Positions 1 through 7,455 of a DNA stretch of 14,039 nt are shown piece after piece. The DNA comes from an uncultured Aggregatibacter sp. (GTDB lineage: Bacteria; Pseudomonadota; Gammaproteobacteria; Enterobacterales; Pasteurellaceae). Numbering within the stretch: the stretch's first letter is position 1; each line of letters opens with the position of its first letter. Below the pieces are notes generated by a model. It was given only the letters and a program-made list of their open reading frames with translations, was not told the origin of the DNA and did no database searches. The stretch covers positions 1-14,039 of the forward strand of contig NZ_CABFLM010000072.1 of NCBI RefSeq assembly GCF_901873365.1. Direction: 5' to 3'. A program made the translations under genes and the position numbers.

Positions 1-87
1 ATTGCGATGGACCAAGGTTTACGTTTCGCTATCCGTGAAGGTGGCCGTACAGTAGGCGCTGGCGTGGTAGCTAAAATTATCAAGTAA
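1..87 (+). CDS. tuf: Elongation factor Tu, C-terminal end (partial)
   Basis: Only the last 28 codons and the TAA stop are in the window; the 5' part lies off the left edge. The translation reads IAMDQGLRFAIREGGRTVGA and ends VVAKIIK. This is the very conserved end of beta-barrel domain 3 of bacterial EF-Tu, the GTPase that brings aminoacyl-tRNA to the ribosome. The RxGGRTVGAGVV motif is close to diagnostic. Gammaproteobacteria often carry two nearly identical tuf copies (tufA, tufB), and this fragment cannot tell which one it is. A rho-independent terminator follows about 45 bases after the stop, so tuf is the last gene of its transcription unit. Confidence 0.95.
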   Translation: MAMDQGLRFAIREGGRTVGAGVVAKIIK

Positions 88-132
88 GTATAATAAAAGG
101 CCATATTGGCAAAATACTTGAAGTTTATAAAG

Positions 133-166
133 AGTGAGTGTTGTTATGACAATGCTCACTTTTTTT
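133..166 (+). terminator. Rho-independent terminator of tuf
   Basis: AGTGAGTGTTG (133-143) pairs with CAATGCTCACT (150-160) over 11 bp, including two adjacent G-U wobbles, around a 6-base loop. A run of seven T (160-166) follows. It lies just downstream of the tuf stop in the correct orientation. Confidence 0.88.
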
Positions 167-294
167 ATGGCTTTTATCAAGGAATCACATTTTCAAATCA
201 ATTTTGTATGATGGCATTTCTGGATAGATAAAATAGTCTTCTGTTCTTAACATGAATAATTGTTTTGTAGCTATGAACAGCCTTTTTATTCGGT

Positions 295-330
295 TATAGT
301 AGCATTCTTTCATTTTTAACTTTTAACAGG
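295..330 (+). promoter_or_regulatory. Possible promoter and leader of the NSS transporter gene
   Basis: The 171 bases between the tuf terminator and the transporter start are AT-rich and contain no gene that I can see. The best -10 candidate is TATAGT at 295-300, but no good -35 hexamer sits 16-18 bases upstream. A weak ribosome-binding stretch (AACAGG, 325-330) precedes the ATG at 338. The call is tentative. Confidence 0.3.
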
Positions 331-337
331 TGTTTAT

Positions 338-1849
338 ATGACACAAACTACACATAAACGAGAAACATTCTCTGGGCGGAGAGCCTTTATTTTTGCGGCG
401 ATCGGCTCCGCGGTCGGGTTGGGAAATATTTGGCGTTTCCCTTATGTTACTTACGAAAATGGCGGGGGAGCCTTTATTATTCCCTATATTGTTGCCCTAT
501 TAACTGCAGGTATTCCATTACTTTTCTTGGATTATGCGTTAGGTCATAAATTCCGTGCATCCCCGCCGCTGGCTTATCGTAAACTCAAAACTACGTTTGA
601 AACCTTTGGTTGGTGGCAAGTAATGATCAACGTGATTATTGGTCTTTACTATGCAGTTATTCTTGGCTGGGCAGCAAGCTATGCTTATTATTCCTTTAGC
701 TCCGCTTGGGGTAGCAACCCGGTAGATTTCTTCTTACATGAACACATTAAGATGGCAAGTGAGGTGGCATTAAGCTTGGATTTTGTTGATACTGTTGTCG
801 GTCCGTTACTTGCCGTGTGGATTATCACGTTGTTGATTCTTTCTTTTGGCGTACAAAAAGGCGTGGCGCGTTCTTCCGTCATCTTTATGCCGATTTTGGT
901 GATTATGTTTATTGCCTTGGTGGTCTATTCTTTATTTCTACCGGGTGCAGCAAAAGGTCTTGATGCTTTATTCTCACCAAACTGGGACAAATTAGCTGAC
1001 CCAAGTGTTTGGATTGCCGCATACGGTCAAATCTTCTTCTCGCTTTCCATTTGCTTCGGCATCATGTTGACCTATGCCTCTTACTTGAAAAAAGAATCGG
1101 ATTTAACCGGCGCAGGTTTAGTAGTTGGCTTTGCTAACAGTAGCTTTGAAGTCTTGGCAGGTATCGGTGTATTCTCTGCCTTAGGATTCATCGCTGTTGC
1201 GAACGGACAAGATGTCAGCGAGGTTGCCAAAGGCGGTATCGGCTTGGCGTTCTTTGCCTTCCCAACCATTATTAACCAAGCACCGTTAGGTCAATTATTG
1301 GGCGTATTATTCTTCGGTTCTTTAGTTTTCGCCGGGTTAACTTCTTTCATTTCCGTATTAGAAGTTATCATTGCGGCAGTACAAGATAAATTACGCTTAC
1401 GTCGTGCACACGCCACGTTCTTGGTTGGCTTACCAATGATGGTTGCATCCACCTTATTGTTTGGTACGGCAGCCGGCTTGCCGATGCTTGATACCATGGA
1501 CAACTTCGTCAACATGTTCGGTATCGTTGCCGTAGCGTTCTTCTCTTTACTCTCCATCATCGTGACCGGCAGATTAAAAGAACTTGGTGAACACTTAAAT
1601 GAAACCAGTTCTTTCAAAGTTGGCGCAATCTGGAAAGCCTGCATTGTGGTTACCACCGGCGTATTAGCATTCATGCTTTACAAAGAAGCCACTAAAGTAT
1701 TGGCAAACGGCTATGAAGGCTATCCTGAATGGTTCGTTAACATCTTCGGTTGGGGCATGGCAATCGGTTTAGTCATTATCAGTTTCTTACTTTCCCGTTT
1801 ACCGTGGAAGCACTTGACACAAAAACAAGGAGAAAATCATGACAACTAA
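338..1849 (+). CDS. Na+-dependent transporter, NSS (SLC6/LeuT-like) family
   Basis: This 503-residue, highly hydrophobic inner-membrane protein has the TM1 signature of neurotransmitter:sodium symporters, GSAVGLGNIWRFPY at about residues 23-36. That segment forms the unwound substrate and Na+ site in LeuT-type carriers. The ENGGGAFIIPY stretch typical of the family follows directly. About 11-12 membrane helices are visible and the length is normal. Such carriers import amino acids using the sodium gradient. The overlapping small gene at 1839 resembles MetS, the partner of the methionine/alanine transporter MetP in Corynebacterium, so a neutral amino acid such as methionine or alanine is a plausible substrate. 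The substrate is inferred from context. The gene follows the tuf terminator and so needs its own promoter. Confidence 0.92.
   Translation: MTQTTHKRETFSGRRAFIFAAIGSAVGLGNIWRFPYVTYENGGGAFIIPYIVALLTAGIPLLFLDYALGHKFRASPPLAYRKLKTTFETFGWWQVMINVIIGLYYAVILGWAASYAYYSFSSAWGSNPVDFFLHEHIKMASEVALSLDFVDTVVGPLLAVWIITLLILSFGVQKGVARSSVIFMPILVIMFIALVVYSLFLPGAAKGLDALFSPNWDKLADPSVWIAAYGQIFFSLSICFGIMLTYASYLKKESDLTGAGLVVGFANSSFEVLAGIGVFSALGFIAVANGQDVSEVAKGGIGLAFFAFPTIINQAPLGQLLGVLFFGSLVFAGLTSFISVLEVIIAAVQDKLRLRRAHATFLVGLPMMVASTLLFGTAAGLPMLDTMDNFVNMFGIVAVAFFSLLSIIVTGRLKELGEHLNETSSFKVGAIWKACIVVTTGVLAFMLYKEATKVLANGYEGYPEWFVNIFGWGMAIGLVIISFLLSRLPWKHLTQKQGENHDN
1827..1832 (+). promoter_or_regulatory. Shine-Dalgarno site for the small MetS-like gene
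   Basis: AAGGAG lies six bases before the ATG at 1839, inside the last codons of the transporter gene. It is one of the best ribosome-binding sites in the window, and it is the main argument that the very short downstream frame is translated. Confidence 0.8.
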
Positions 1850-1931
1850 TGCAATTATCATGATGGCCATCGCGCTCATCATCATCTGGGGCGGATTGTT
1901 ACTTTCCGTTATACGTTTACCAAAAGAGTAA
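1839..1931 (+). CDS. MetS-like small subunit of NSS transporter (30 aa)
   Basis: This 30-residue frame starts with an ATG inside the end of the transporter gene and overlaps it by 11 nt in another frame. The product begins MTTNAIIMMAIALIIIWGGL and ends LLSVIRLPKE. It has one predicted membrane helix (about residues 5-25) and a short charged C-terminus. This matches what I recall of the MetS family of methionine/alanine importer small subunits, which sit just behind an NSS carrier and are needed for its activity in Corynebacterium glutamicum. The strong Shine-Dalgarno site, the overlap (suggesting translational coupling) and the terminator 12 bases after the stop all support a real gene. The family call is from recognition, not a search. 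Confidence 0.85.
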   Translation: MTTNAIIMMAIALIIIWGGLLLSVIRLPKE

Positions 1932-1943
1932 CGGTACTCTCCA

Positions 1944-1980
1944 AACAGCATCTTAGTCTATTGATTGAGATGCTGTTTTT
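1944..1980 (+). terminator. Terminator of the NSS transporter / small-subunit operon
   Basis: AACAGCATCTTA (1944-1955) pairs with TGAGATGCTGTT (1966-1977) over 12 bp with one G-U wobble and a 10-base loop. A T run to 1980 and further T-rich sequence follow. It closes the two-gene unit. Confidence 0.88.
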
Positions 1981-2091
1981 ATTTGATTTTATAGAATGAA
2001 AATAAAGTGAATATTTAGGTATTTTATTTAGCTATGACCCAAATTTTATTATTCCTAAAAAGTTAATCGGTGATATTAAAAGGAAAAGAAA

Positions 2092-2640
2092 ATGGCACGT
2101 TGTGCGTGGGCGGAGGGTTCGCCATTGTATCGGGATTATCATGATCACGAGTGGGGAAAGCCGCAATTTGATAGTCAGAAATTATTTGAGAAACTTTGTT
2201 TAGAAGGGCAGCAGGCGGGGTTGTCGTGGATTACGGTGTTACAAAAGCGGGAAAATTATCGGCAGGCGTTTTACCATTTTGATCCGCAAAAAATTGCACA
2301 AATGACAGATGAAGACATCAATCAGTGTATGCAAAATGCCGGTTTGATTCGGCATCGGGCAAAATTGGAGGCGATTGTGAAAAACGCCAAGGCGTATTTG
2401 GCGATGGAAAAGTGCGGTGAAAATTTTAGTCGTTTTATTTGGTCCTTTGTGGATGGGCAACCGCAGGTAAATGATGTGCCCAATTTAACCATGGTGCCAG
2501 CCCAGACGGCTGTTTCCGTGGTGTTATCCAAGGCATTAAAAAAGCGCGGTTTTGTGTTTGTCGGCCCGACCACCTGTTATGCGTTTATGCAATCGATGGG
2601 CTTGGTGAATGATCATTGGAATCAGTGTTGTTGCAAATAG
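2092..2640 (+). CDS. tag: DNA-3-methyladenine glycosylase I
   Basis: The 182-residue protein closely follows E. coli Tag, which excises N3-methyladenine from alkylated DNA to start base-excision repair. Conserved blocks include CLEGQQAGLSWITVL and SKALKKRGF. The key E. coli positions are all present at the same numbers: base-pocket residues Tyr16, Glu38 and Trp46, and the zinc ligands Cys4, His17, His175 and Cys179. The protein stops three residues after Cys179, so it lacks the short tail of the E. coli enzyme but looks complete. An AAAGGA site precedes the ATG at a suitable distance. The gene carries one uptake sequence and lies between the NSS-unit terminator and lptD. I see no clear promoter of its own in the 111 bases upstream. 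Confidence 0.96.
   Translation: MARCAWAEGSPLYRDYHDHEWGKPQFDSQKLFEKLCLEGQQAGLSWITVLQKRENYRQAFYHFDPQKIAQMTDEDINQCMQNAGLIRHRAKLEAIVKNAKAYLAMEKCGENFSRFIWSFVDGQPQVNDVPNLTMVPAQTAVSVVLSKALKKRGFVFVGPTTCYAFMQSMGLVNDHWNQCCCK
2410..2418 (+). repeat. DNA uptake signal sequence (Hin type)
   Basis: Exact AAGTGCGGT core inside tag, followed by the AT-rich blocks of the extended uptake motif (GAAAATTTT, then TTTTATTT). Confidence 0.9.
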
Positions 2641-2689
2641 GACACATAAATAACGCTGATTAACCCCTGTGATTTAGCCTGTTTTACAG

Positions 2690-2695
2690 TATAAT
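2690..2695 (+). promoter_or_regulatory. Probable -10 element of the lptD promoter
   Basis: A perfect TATAAT lies 35 bases before the chosen lptD ATG, in the 90-base gap after tag. The bases 17 upstream (CTGTGA, 2667-2672) are a poor -35. No sigma-E-like GGAACTT/GGTCAAA pair is visible, although lptD is a sigma-E target in E. coli. Confidence 0.45.
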
Positions 2696-2730
2696 CACGC
2701 TATCTTTGGTTGTAATGGTTGTCTACTCTC

Positions 2731-5076
2731 ATGAAAAAGAATACTTACACGTTAATTTCGTTGTCAATTTTGACCGCACTTTATAGCGCCGATAGCGCGG
2801 CTGATTTAGCAAAGCAGTGTTTATACGGTGTGCCGCATTTTACCGGTGAAGTGGTGAGTGGAAATCCGAACGATTTGCCGGTGTATATTGAGGCGGATCA
2901 GGCGGAGATAACACAGCCTCGTAGCGGAATTTATAAAGGCAACGTAGATGTTAAACAAGGCAATCGTCATTTACAATCTGCGGAAGTTGAGGTGCAACAA
3001 CAGGGAAGCGGTGATAACGTGCAGCGTTATGCGTTTGCCCGTGGTGGATTTGATTATCGAGACAACCAAATCAATTTGCTGGGCGATGATGCCAAAATTC
3101 ATTTAAATACCAAAGATACGGATGTTCGCAACGCACATTATCAATTAGTGGATCGCCAAGGCCGTGGGTCGGCAGAAAGCGTGGAATTGCGCGATGACTA
3201 TCGTGTGATGAAAAATGCGACATTTACCTCTTGTTTGCAAGATGATCATTCTTGGTCGATTTATGCCGATGAAATGCGTCAACACGTTAAAGAAGAGTAT
3301 GCAGAAATGTGGCATGCCCGTTTTAAAGTACAGGGCGTGCCGGTGTTCTATACGCCGTATTTGCAGTTGCCGATTGGCGACCGCCGTCGTTCCGGGTTAT
3401 TGATTCCAACCTTGGGACATGGCAGTCGGGATGGCTCTTTTTATGCTCAGCCGGTGTATTGGAATATTGCCCCGAATTTAGATGCCACGTTAACGCCGAA
3501 ATATATGTCTCGTCGTGGTTGGCAGTTGAACAGTGAATTTCGCTATTTAACGACATTAGGCGAGGGGCAGATTGCCGGTGAATATTTGGGCGATGATCGA
3601 TTAAAAGATTATGACAGCGAAAATCGTAAGCGTCATTTATTCTATTGGAAGCATAATGCGGCTTTTGCACGAGATTGGCGTTTGGATTTGAATTACACTA
3701 AGGTGAGTGATAAGCGTTATTTTAACGACTTTGATTCTGCTTATGGCAGCAGCACTGACGGGTATGCGGATCAAACTGGGCGAATTGCGTATTATCAACC
3801 CAATTACAATATTGCGATGTTCGTTAAGCAATTCCAAATTTTTGATGAAGTGGTTATTGGCCCTTATCGCGCTTTGCCTCAAATCGACTTTAATTATTAT
3901 CAAAATGGATTATTCGGTAATAAAGTGGATTTTAAACTCTTTTCTCAAGCGGTCCGTTTTGATAATGATAGTGCGCAAATGCCGACGGCGTGGCGTTTCC
4001 ATGGGGAACCGAGTGTCAATACAACCTTGTCAAATCGCTATGGCAGTATGAATTTGGAAGCGAAGCTTTATGCCACCCAGTATCAGCAAAAGAAAGGGCG
4101 GTCAGATAAGGCAGAGGACGTTGAATCGAGCGTCAATCGTATCTTGCCACAATTAAAAATTGATTTGCAGAGTGTTTTAGCCTCTAACCAAACCTTTATT
4201 TCGGGCTATACACAAACCCTTGAGCCGCGTGCGCAGTATTTGTTCCGCCCTTATAAAGATCAAAGCAATATCGGTTCTAAACTGAATTCGCAGTATTTAG
4301 GATTCGGTTACGATTCTTCGCTATTACAACAAGATTATTTTTCGCTGTTTAATTCACGTCGTTATAGCGGCTTGGATAGAATTGCGTCAGCCAATCAAGT
4401 GACGCTAGGGGGAACCAGTCGATTCTTTGATGAAAATAAAGAAGAGCGGTTTAATATCGCCGTTGGGCAAACTTATTACCTTGAACCGTCACGAATTGAT
4501 GAGAACCGTGATAACCGAACCGAAGGATCGTCTTCTTCATGGGCGATTGAAGCGAACTGGAAAATCAATGATCTGATGCGTTGGCGGGGAGGTTATCAAT
4601 ACGATCCTCAGCTGGGGCAGGTTTCTCTGGCGAACACCGGAATGGAATATAACCCGACAAAAAATAACGTGGTGCAGTTAAATTATCGCTATGCCAGTAA
4701 AGAATATATTAACCAAAATTTAACGGCAGAAGCGAATCGCTATAATCAAGATATTAAACAACTTGGCGTTCAAGTCGGTTGGGAGTTAAGTGATCATTGG
4801 GCGATTGCAGGTCGTTATTATCAAGATTTAGCCCTTAAAAAACCGGTGGAGCAATACCTCGGCGTGCAGTATAACACCTGTTGCTGGAGTGTTGGTGTCG
4901 GCGCAAGACGTTATGTTACCAGTCGTCAGAATCAAAAAAATGATGACATCTTCTATGATCACGGTATTGGTGTCACCTTTGAACTACGTGGGTTTAGCCA
5001 TGATCATAAAACCGGCATAGAGAATATGATGAAAAAAGGCAAATTGCCTTATTTGCAGGCGTTTAGCCTTTACTAA
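2731..5076 (+). CDS. lptD: LPS-assembly outer-membrane protein LptD
   Basis: This 781-residue precursor is close in length to E. coli LptD (784), the barrel that with the lipoprotein LptE inserts LPS into the outer leaflet. The ATG at 2731 begins a signal peptide (MKKNTYTLISLSILTALYSA). The frame extends upstream to a TTG at 2719, but that start would only add four residues ahead of the signal peptide. The N-terminal OstA/jellyroll domain includes DLPVYIEADQAEI and VYKG-like repeats. The rest is a Tyr/Trp/Asn-rich beta-barrel. Cysteines at 30, 168, 717 and 718 match the four that form the two essential inter-domain disulfides in E. coli. The start has no clear Shine-Dalgarno. Unlike E. coli, surA does not follow; a terminator does. 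Confidence 0.95.
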   Translation: MKKNTYTLISLSILTALYSADSAADLAKQCLYGVPHFTGEVVSGNPNDLPVYIEADQAEITQPRSGIYKGNVDVKQGNRHLQSAEVEVQQQGSGDNVQRYAFARGGFDYRDNQINLLGDDAKIHLNTKDTDVRNAHYQLVDRQGRGSAESVELRDDYRVMKNATFTSCLQDDHSWSIYADEMRQHVKEEYAEMWHARFKVQGVPVFYTPYLQLPIGDRRRSGLLIPTLGHGSRDGSFYAQPVYWNIAPNLDATLTPKYMSRRGWQLNSEFRYLTTLGEGQIAGEYLGDDRLKDYDSENRKRHLFYWKHNAAFARDWRLDLNYTKVSDKRYFNDFDSAYGSSTDGYADQTGRIAYYQPNYNIAMFVKQFQIFDEVVIGPYRALPQIDFNYYQNGLFGNKVDFKLFSQAVRFDNDSAQMPTAWRFHGEPSVNTTLSNRYGSMNLEAKLYATQYQQKKGRSDKAEDVESSVNRILPQLKIDLQSVLASNQTFISGYTQTLEPRAQYLFRPYKDQSNIGSKLNSQYLGFGYDSSLLQQDYFSLFNSRRYSGLDRIASANQVTLGGTSRFFDENKEERFNIAVGQTYYLEPSRIDENRDNRTEGSSSSWAIEANWKINDLMRWRGGYQYDPQLGQVSLANTGMEYNPTKNNVVQLNYRYASKEYINQNLTAEANRYNQDIKQLGVQVGWELSDHWAIAGRYYQDLALKKPVEQYLGVQYNTCCWSVGVGARRYVTSRQNQKNDDIFYDHGIGVTFELRGFSHDHKTGIENMMKKGKLPYLQAFSLY
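2773..2781 (-). repeat. DNA uptake signal sequence (Hin type)
   Basis: ACCGCACTT on +, an exact core on -, with the AT-rich extension (CAAAATTG, GAAATTAA). It lies within the signal-peptide codons of lptD. Confidence 0.9.
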
Positions 5077-5083
5077 TGATGAG

Positions 5084-5112
5084 AATGCCCTGACATGATC
5101 AGGGCATTTTTT
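5084..5112 (+). terminator. Rho-independent terminator of lptD
   Basis: AATGCCCTGA (5084-5093) pairs perfectly with TCAGGGCATT (5099-5108) around the loop CATGA, and a T run reaches 5112. It lies in the 50-base convergent gap between lptD and tehA. On the minus strand the hairpin is not followed by a T run, so it probably ends only lptD. Confidence 0.92.
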
Positions 5113-5126
5113 GTTTGAGAGAGCGT

Positions 5127-6080
5127 TTAAGCGGCAAAGAAACGTCTGCGCATCATGAGGTAAAGCGTGCCTAGTATCAATAATCCAATCATGATGGAGG
5201 CAAACCAGAACAGGGATAAACCGAGCACGCTAAGCAGCATATCTGCCGTACCTTGGTATAAATGCAATCCCACGTTTGCCATGGATGCCAGTCCAAACGA
5301 GAATGCCCAAAATGAAACGGTGAAACCATTTTGAAAAATCCAAGGCAGTAAACGAATTAAGAACAATAATTGCAACACACCGTAACCGATAAGTAGCTTC
5401 ACCAATAAATCGATTTCGCCACCATTTAACGCCAAATAAGTAGAACAACCCACGAATGCCGGCGCAAGCTGAATGCCAATAACCGGACGAACGGCAGGTG
5501 CGAGCGGCTCTAAATTGCGTAATCGTTGCAAAATTGCCGGTTCTAGACTGAGCCATGAAAATACACCGGCACCGAAAAAGAGCATACCAACTTCGTTGTA
5601 ACCTAAATAGCCTAATGCCGTGCCACTGACAAAATTGGTTGCCACTGTTGGTAAGTACATAATCGGTGTGGCGGCTTCCGCTTTATGAATGCCGCGCCAC
5701 AATCCTGCTGCACGGTAAGCAGCAAAAGCTAACTGCCCGATAATGCCCAATGTAATTAACCCAACAGACAAAGCGATTTCATACGGCAACGCCGCTAAGC
5801 CAATTAACATGGTCGTAATCGGAATTAAGCTGATAAAACAACACTGAATGACATGATGTAATTCTTCCTTAGCCTGATGTGGAAAACGCCACCATTTCAC
5901 GCCATACGCGGTGATAAAAATCAACCAAATTATCGTGGCTAAACCAAGCAAGGTTTCACCGACCCATGCCGGCAGTGCCACAGTGTGAGCACCATAACGC
6001 CAAGCTAAGCCTAATGCGGCTAATCCTAAAACGATACTGAAATAATTGACCGGAATAGGAAAAGGTTTTTGCTGTTCCAT
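5127..6080 (-). CDS. tehA: TehA/SLAC1-family anion channel-like protein
   Basis: This 317-residue integral membrane protein aligns well, from memory, with H. influenzae TehA, a structurally solved bacterial homologue of the plant SLAC1 anion channel. Shared blocks are KPFPIPVNYF at the N-terminus, SLIPITTMLIG, LFFGAGVFSW, QLAPAFVG and WAFSFGLASMAN. About ten membrane helices are expected. The central pore gate, Phe262 in H. influenzae TehA, falls on Phe262 here. TehA was named for tellurite resistance on overexpression; its physiological cargo is likely a monovalent anion or dicarboxylate. The ATG overlaps the stop of the upstream DUF2322-like gene by one base (TAATG), with GAGG seven bases ahead, so translation is probably coupled. 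No tehB is present in the window. This is the last gene of the minus-strand block. Confidence 0.87.
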   Translation of the reverse strand: MEQQKPFPIPVNYFSIVLGLAALGLAWRYGAHTVALPAWVGETLLGLATIIWLIFITAYGVKWWRFPHQAKEELHHVIQCCFISLIPITTMLIGLAALPYEIALSVGLITLGIIGQLAFAAYRAAGLWRGIHKAEAATPIMYLPTVATNFVSGTALGYLGYNEVGMLFFGAGVFSWLSLEPAILQRLRNLEPLAPAVRPVIGIQLAPAFVGCSTYLALNGGEIDLLVKLLIGYGVLQLLFLIRLLPWIFQNGFTVSFWAFSFGLASMANVGLHLYQGTADMLLSVLGLSLFWFASIMIGLLILGTLYLMMRRRFFAA

Positions 6081-6388
6081 TAATTTGCCTCAATTTGATA
6101 ACACAAGTCTTGTTCAATTACGCGCAACAACAAATCAATATTGGGATGTTTTCCGACATTTTCGCGCGCATCTTGCGTATGTTCGGCGAAGAGTTGCAAT
6201 CCTTTCTGTGCCGAAGTGCGGTCTAATTTTCCGTTAAATTCTTGGGCTAAGGCATTGTACACGCGCAGTGAACCTAATTTGCCGGCTACGGCAGGAATGT
6301 GATGAATCACCGTGCCGTTATCCAAGATAGTTAATCCGGAAAGATGATCAATAGAGGGTAGTGTCTCTAATATTGTTTTAAAATCCAT
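6080..6388 (-). CDS. DUF2322-like protein of unknown function
   Basis: The small, soluble-looking 102-residue protein starts MDFKTILETLPSIDHLSGL. It has a central IPAVAGKLGSLRVYNAL stretch and a later AEHTQDARENVGKHPNI stretch. I recognise this as DUF2322-like; no function is known to me, and no catalytic motif, membrane helix or signal peptide is visible. The frame is open to an ATG at 6406, but the ATG at 6388 is preferred because AAGGA lies exactly six bases before it. The gene sits 29 bases after murB and shares one base with the tehA start, so it looks co-transcribed with narQ-murB and translationally coupled to tehA. It carries an uptake sequence. Confidence 0.72.
   Translation of the reverse strand: MDFKTILETLPSIDHLSGLTILDNGTVIHHIPAVAGKLGSLRVYNALAQEFNGKLDRTSAQKGLQLFAEHTQDARENVGKHPNIDLLLRVIEQDLCYQIEAN
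6214..6222 (+). repeat. DNA uptake signal sequence (Hin type)
   Basis: Exact AAGTGCGGT core with AT-rich extensions (CTAATTTT, TTAAATT). It is antisense within the DUF2322-like gene. Confidence 0.9.
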
Positions 6389-6394
6389 AAAATT

Positions 6395-6399
6395 TCCTT
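6395..6399 (-). promoter_or_regulatory. Shine-Dalgarno deciding the start of the DUF2322-like gene
   Basis: AAGGA on the minus strand lies six bases before the ATG at 6388. It falls between the two candidate starts (6406 and 6388), so it can serve only the downstream one. Confidence 0.75.
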
Positions 6400-6417
6400 C
6401 GATCATCGGTTAAAAAA

Positions 6418-7443
6418 CTAACGAATGGCTTGTTGGCTATCGATTTCGCCCTGCTTGCCGATAAAGCGGACTTCCGGTTGCAAGTGAATATCAAAACGTA
6501 GCGCCACAAGCTGATAAATATGATGAGCAAGTTCCACGACATCAGATGCCGTGGCATTGCCTTGATTAATCAATACTAACGCTTGTTGCTGATGCACTGC
6601 GGCGCCGCCGATTTGGAAGCCTTTCAAGCCGCATTGATCGATAAGCCAACCTGCGGCTAATTTTATGCTGCCGTCCGCTTGAGGAAAATGTGGGATCGTC
6701 GCATAGTTTTGTTGTAATCGCTCAAATTGTTGGGCTGAAACCACGGGGTTCTTGAAGAAACTGCCTGCGTTGCCAAACACGTTCGGATCCGGCAATTTAC
6801 TTTGACGCACGGCACAAATTTCGGCAAAAACATCCGCAGAAGTGACCGCACTTTTATCCAGATTGGCTAAATTGCCGTATTTCAACACCGGTTTCCACGC
6901 CTTCGCCAATTTTAAGCCAACGGCAGTTATCACATAACCTTGCGCATATTGATGCTTAAAGACGCTTTCCCGATAACCAAATTCGCATTCGGCATTGGTG
7001 AGGCGGAACAATTCGCCGGAGTGAAGATTCATCACCTCCACATAATCACATACATCTTTAAATTCCACGCCATAAGCGCCGATATTTTGAATCGGCGCCG
7101 ATCCTGCACAGCCGGGAATGAGCGCTAGATTTTCCAAACCATAATACCCCTGCTCGATGCTCCATCTCACCAAGTCATGCCAGACTTCGCCGCCATTAAC
7201 GTGTAAATAATGAAAATCTGCATCTTCCCGATGTTCAATGCCAAGTAGGCGATTTAGCAAGACAGCGCCATCAAAATCCTCTACAAAAAGCACATTGCTG
7301 CCTTGTCCTAAAAAAAGCACCGGTAACTGTTCCGCCAAGCAGTCTTGCCAAGCCTGTTGCAATGCCGGAATCGAGTGAATCTCGATGATTTTTTTAGCTT
7401 TTGCAGGAAGAGAAAACGTATGAAAAGGTTGTAAATTTTGCAT
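6418..7443 (-). CDS. murB: UDP-N-acetylenolpyruvoylglucosamine reductase
   Basis: The 341-residue type I MurB is a cytosolic FAD enzyme that reduces UDP-GlcNAc-enolpyruvate with NADPH to UDP-MurNAc, the second committed step of peptidoglycan synthesis. The FAD-binding region shows LFLGQGSNVLF (about residues 43-53) and IPGCAGSAPIQNIGAYGVE (109-127). Catalytic residues fall at Arg158 (FGYRES), Ser228 (GNAGSFFKNP) and Glu324 (PEVRF), one off the E. coli numbers 159, 229 and 325. Tyr189 in KYGN matches the Tyr190 loop of type I enzymes. The start is set by AAGGA seven bases upstream, which overlaps the narQ stop region (gap 12 nt), so murB is almost certainly co-transcribed with narQ. It carries one uptake sequence. 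Confidence 0.96.
   Translation of the reverse strand: MQNLQPFHTFSLPAKAKKIIEIHSIPALQQAWQDCLAEQLPVLFLGQGSNVLFVEDFDGAVLLNRLLGIEHREDADFHYLHVNGGEVWHDLVRWSIEQGYYGLENLALIPGCAGSAPIQNIGAYGVEFKDVCDYVEVMNLHSGELFRLTNAECEFGYRESVFKHQYAQGYVITAVGLKLAKAWKPVLKYGNLANLDKSAVTSADVFAEICAVRQSKLPDPNVFGNAGSFFKNPVVSAQQFERLQQNYATIPHFPQADGSIKLAAGWLIDQCGLKGFQIGGAAVHQQQALVLINQGNATASDVVELAHHIYQLVALRFDIHLQPEVRFIGKQGEIDSQQAIR
6845..6853 (-). repeat. DNA uptake signal sequence (Hin type)
   Basis: ACCGCACTT on +, an exact core on the coding strand of murB. The AT-rich extension is weak compared with the other copies. Confidence 0.82.
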
Positions 7444-7450
7444 GTATTCG

Positions 7451-7455
7451 TCCTT
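7451..7455 (-). promoter_or_regulatory. Shine-Dalgarno of murB, abutting the narQ stop
   Basis: AAGGA on the minus strand, seven bases before the murB ATG, directly follows the narQ TAA stop. Ribosomes ending narQ would stop on top of this site, a typical arrangement for coupled translation. Confidence 0.7.

Noticed and set aside
146..238. Short frames beginning inside or just after the tuf terminator (up to about 21 codons)
   Set aside because: They overlap the terminator stem, have no Shine-Dalgarno and show no recognisable product.
1291..1674. 127-codon open frame on - opposite the NSS transporter
   Set aside because: It is antisense to transmembrane codons, has no ribosome-binding site and has no recognisable fold.
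2719..2730. TTG start for LptD four codons upstream
   Set aside because: It adds only Met-Ser-Thr-Leu before a complete signal peptide starting MKK at 2731, and TTG is a rare start.
3946..3954. CAAGCGGTC in lptD, resembling the Apl-type uptake core
   Set aside because: It is a single inexact copy. All the enriched copies in the window are Hin type, so this is probably chance.
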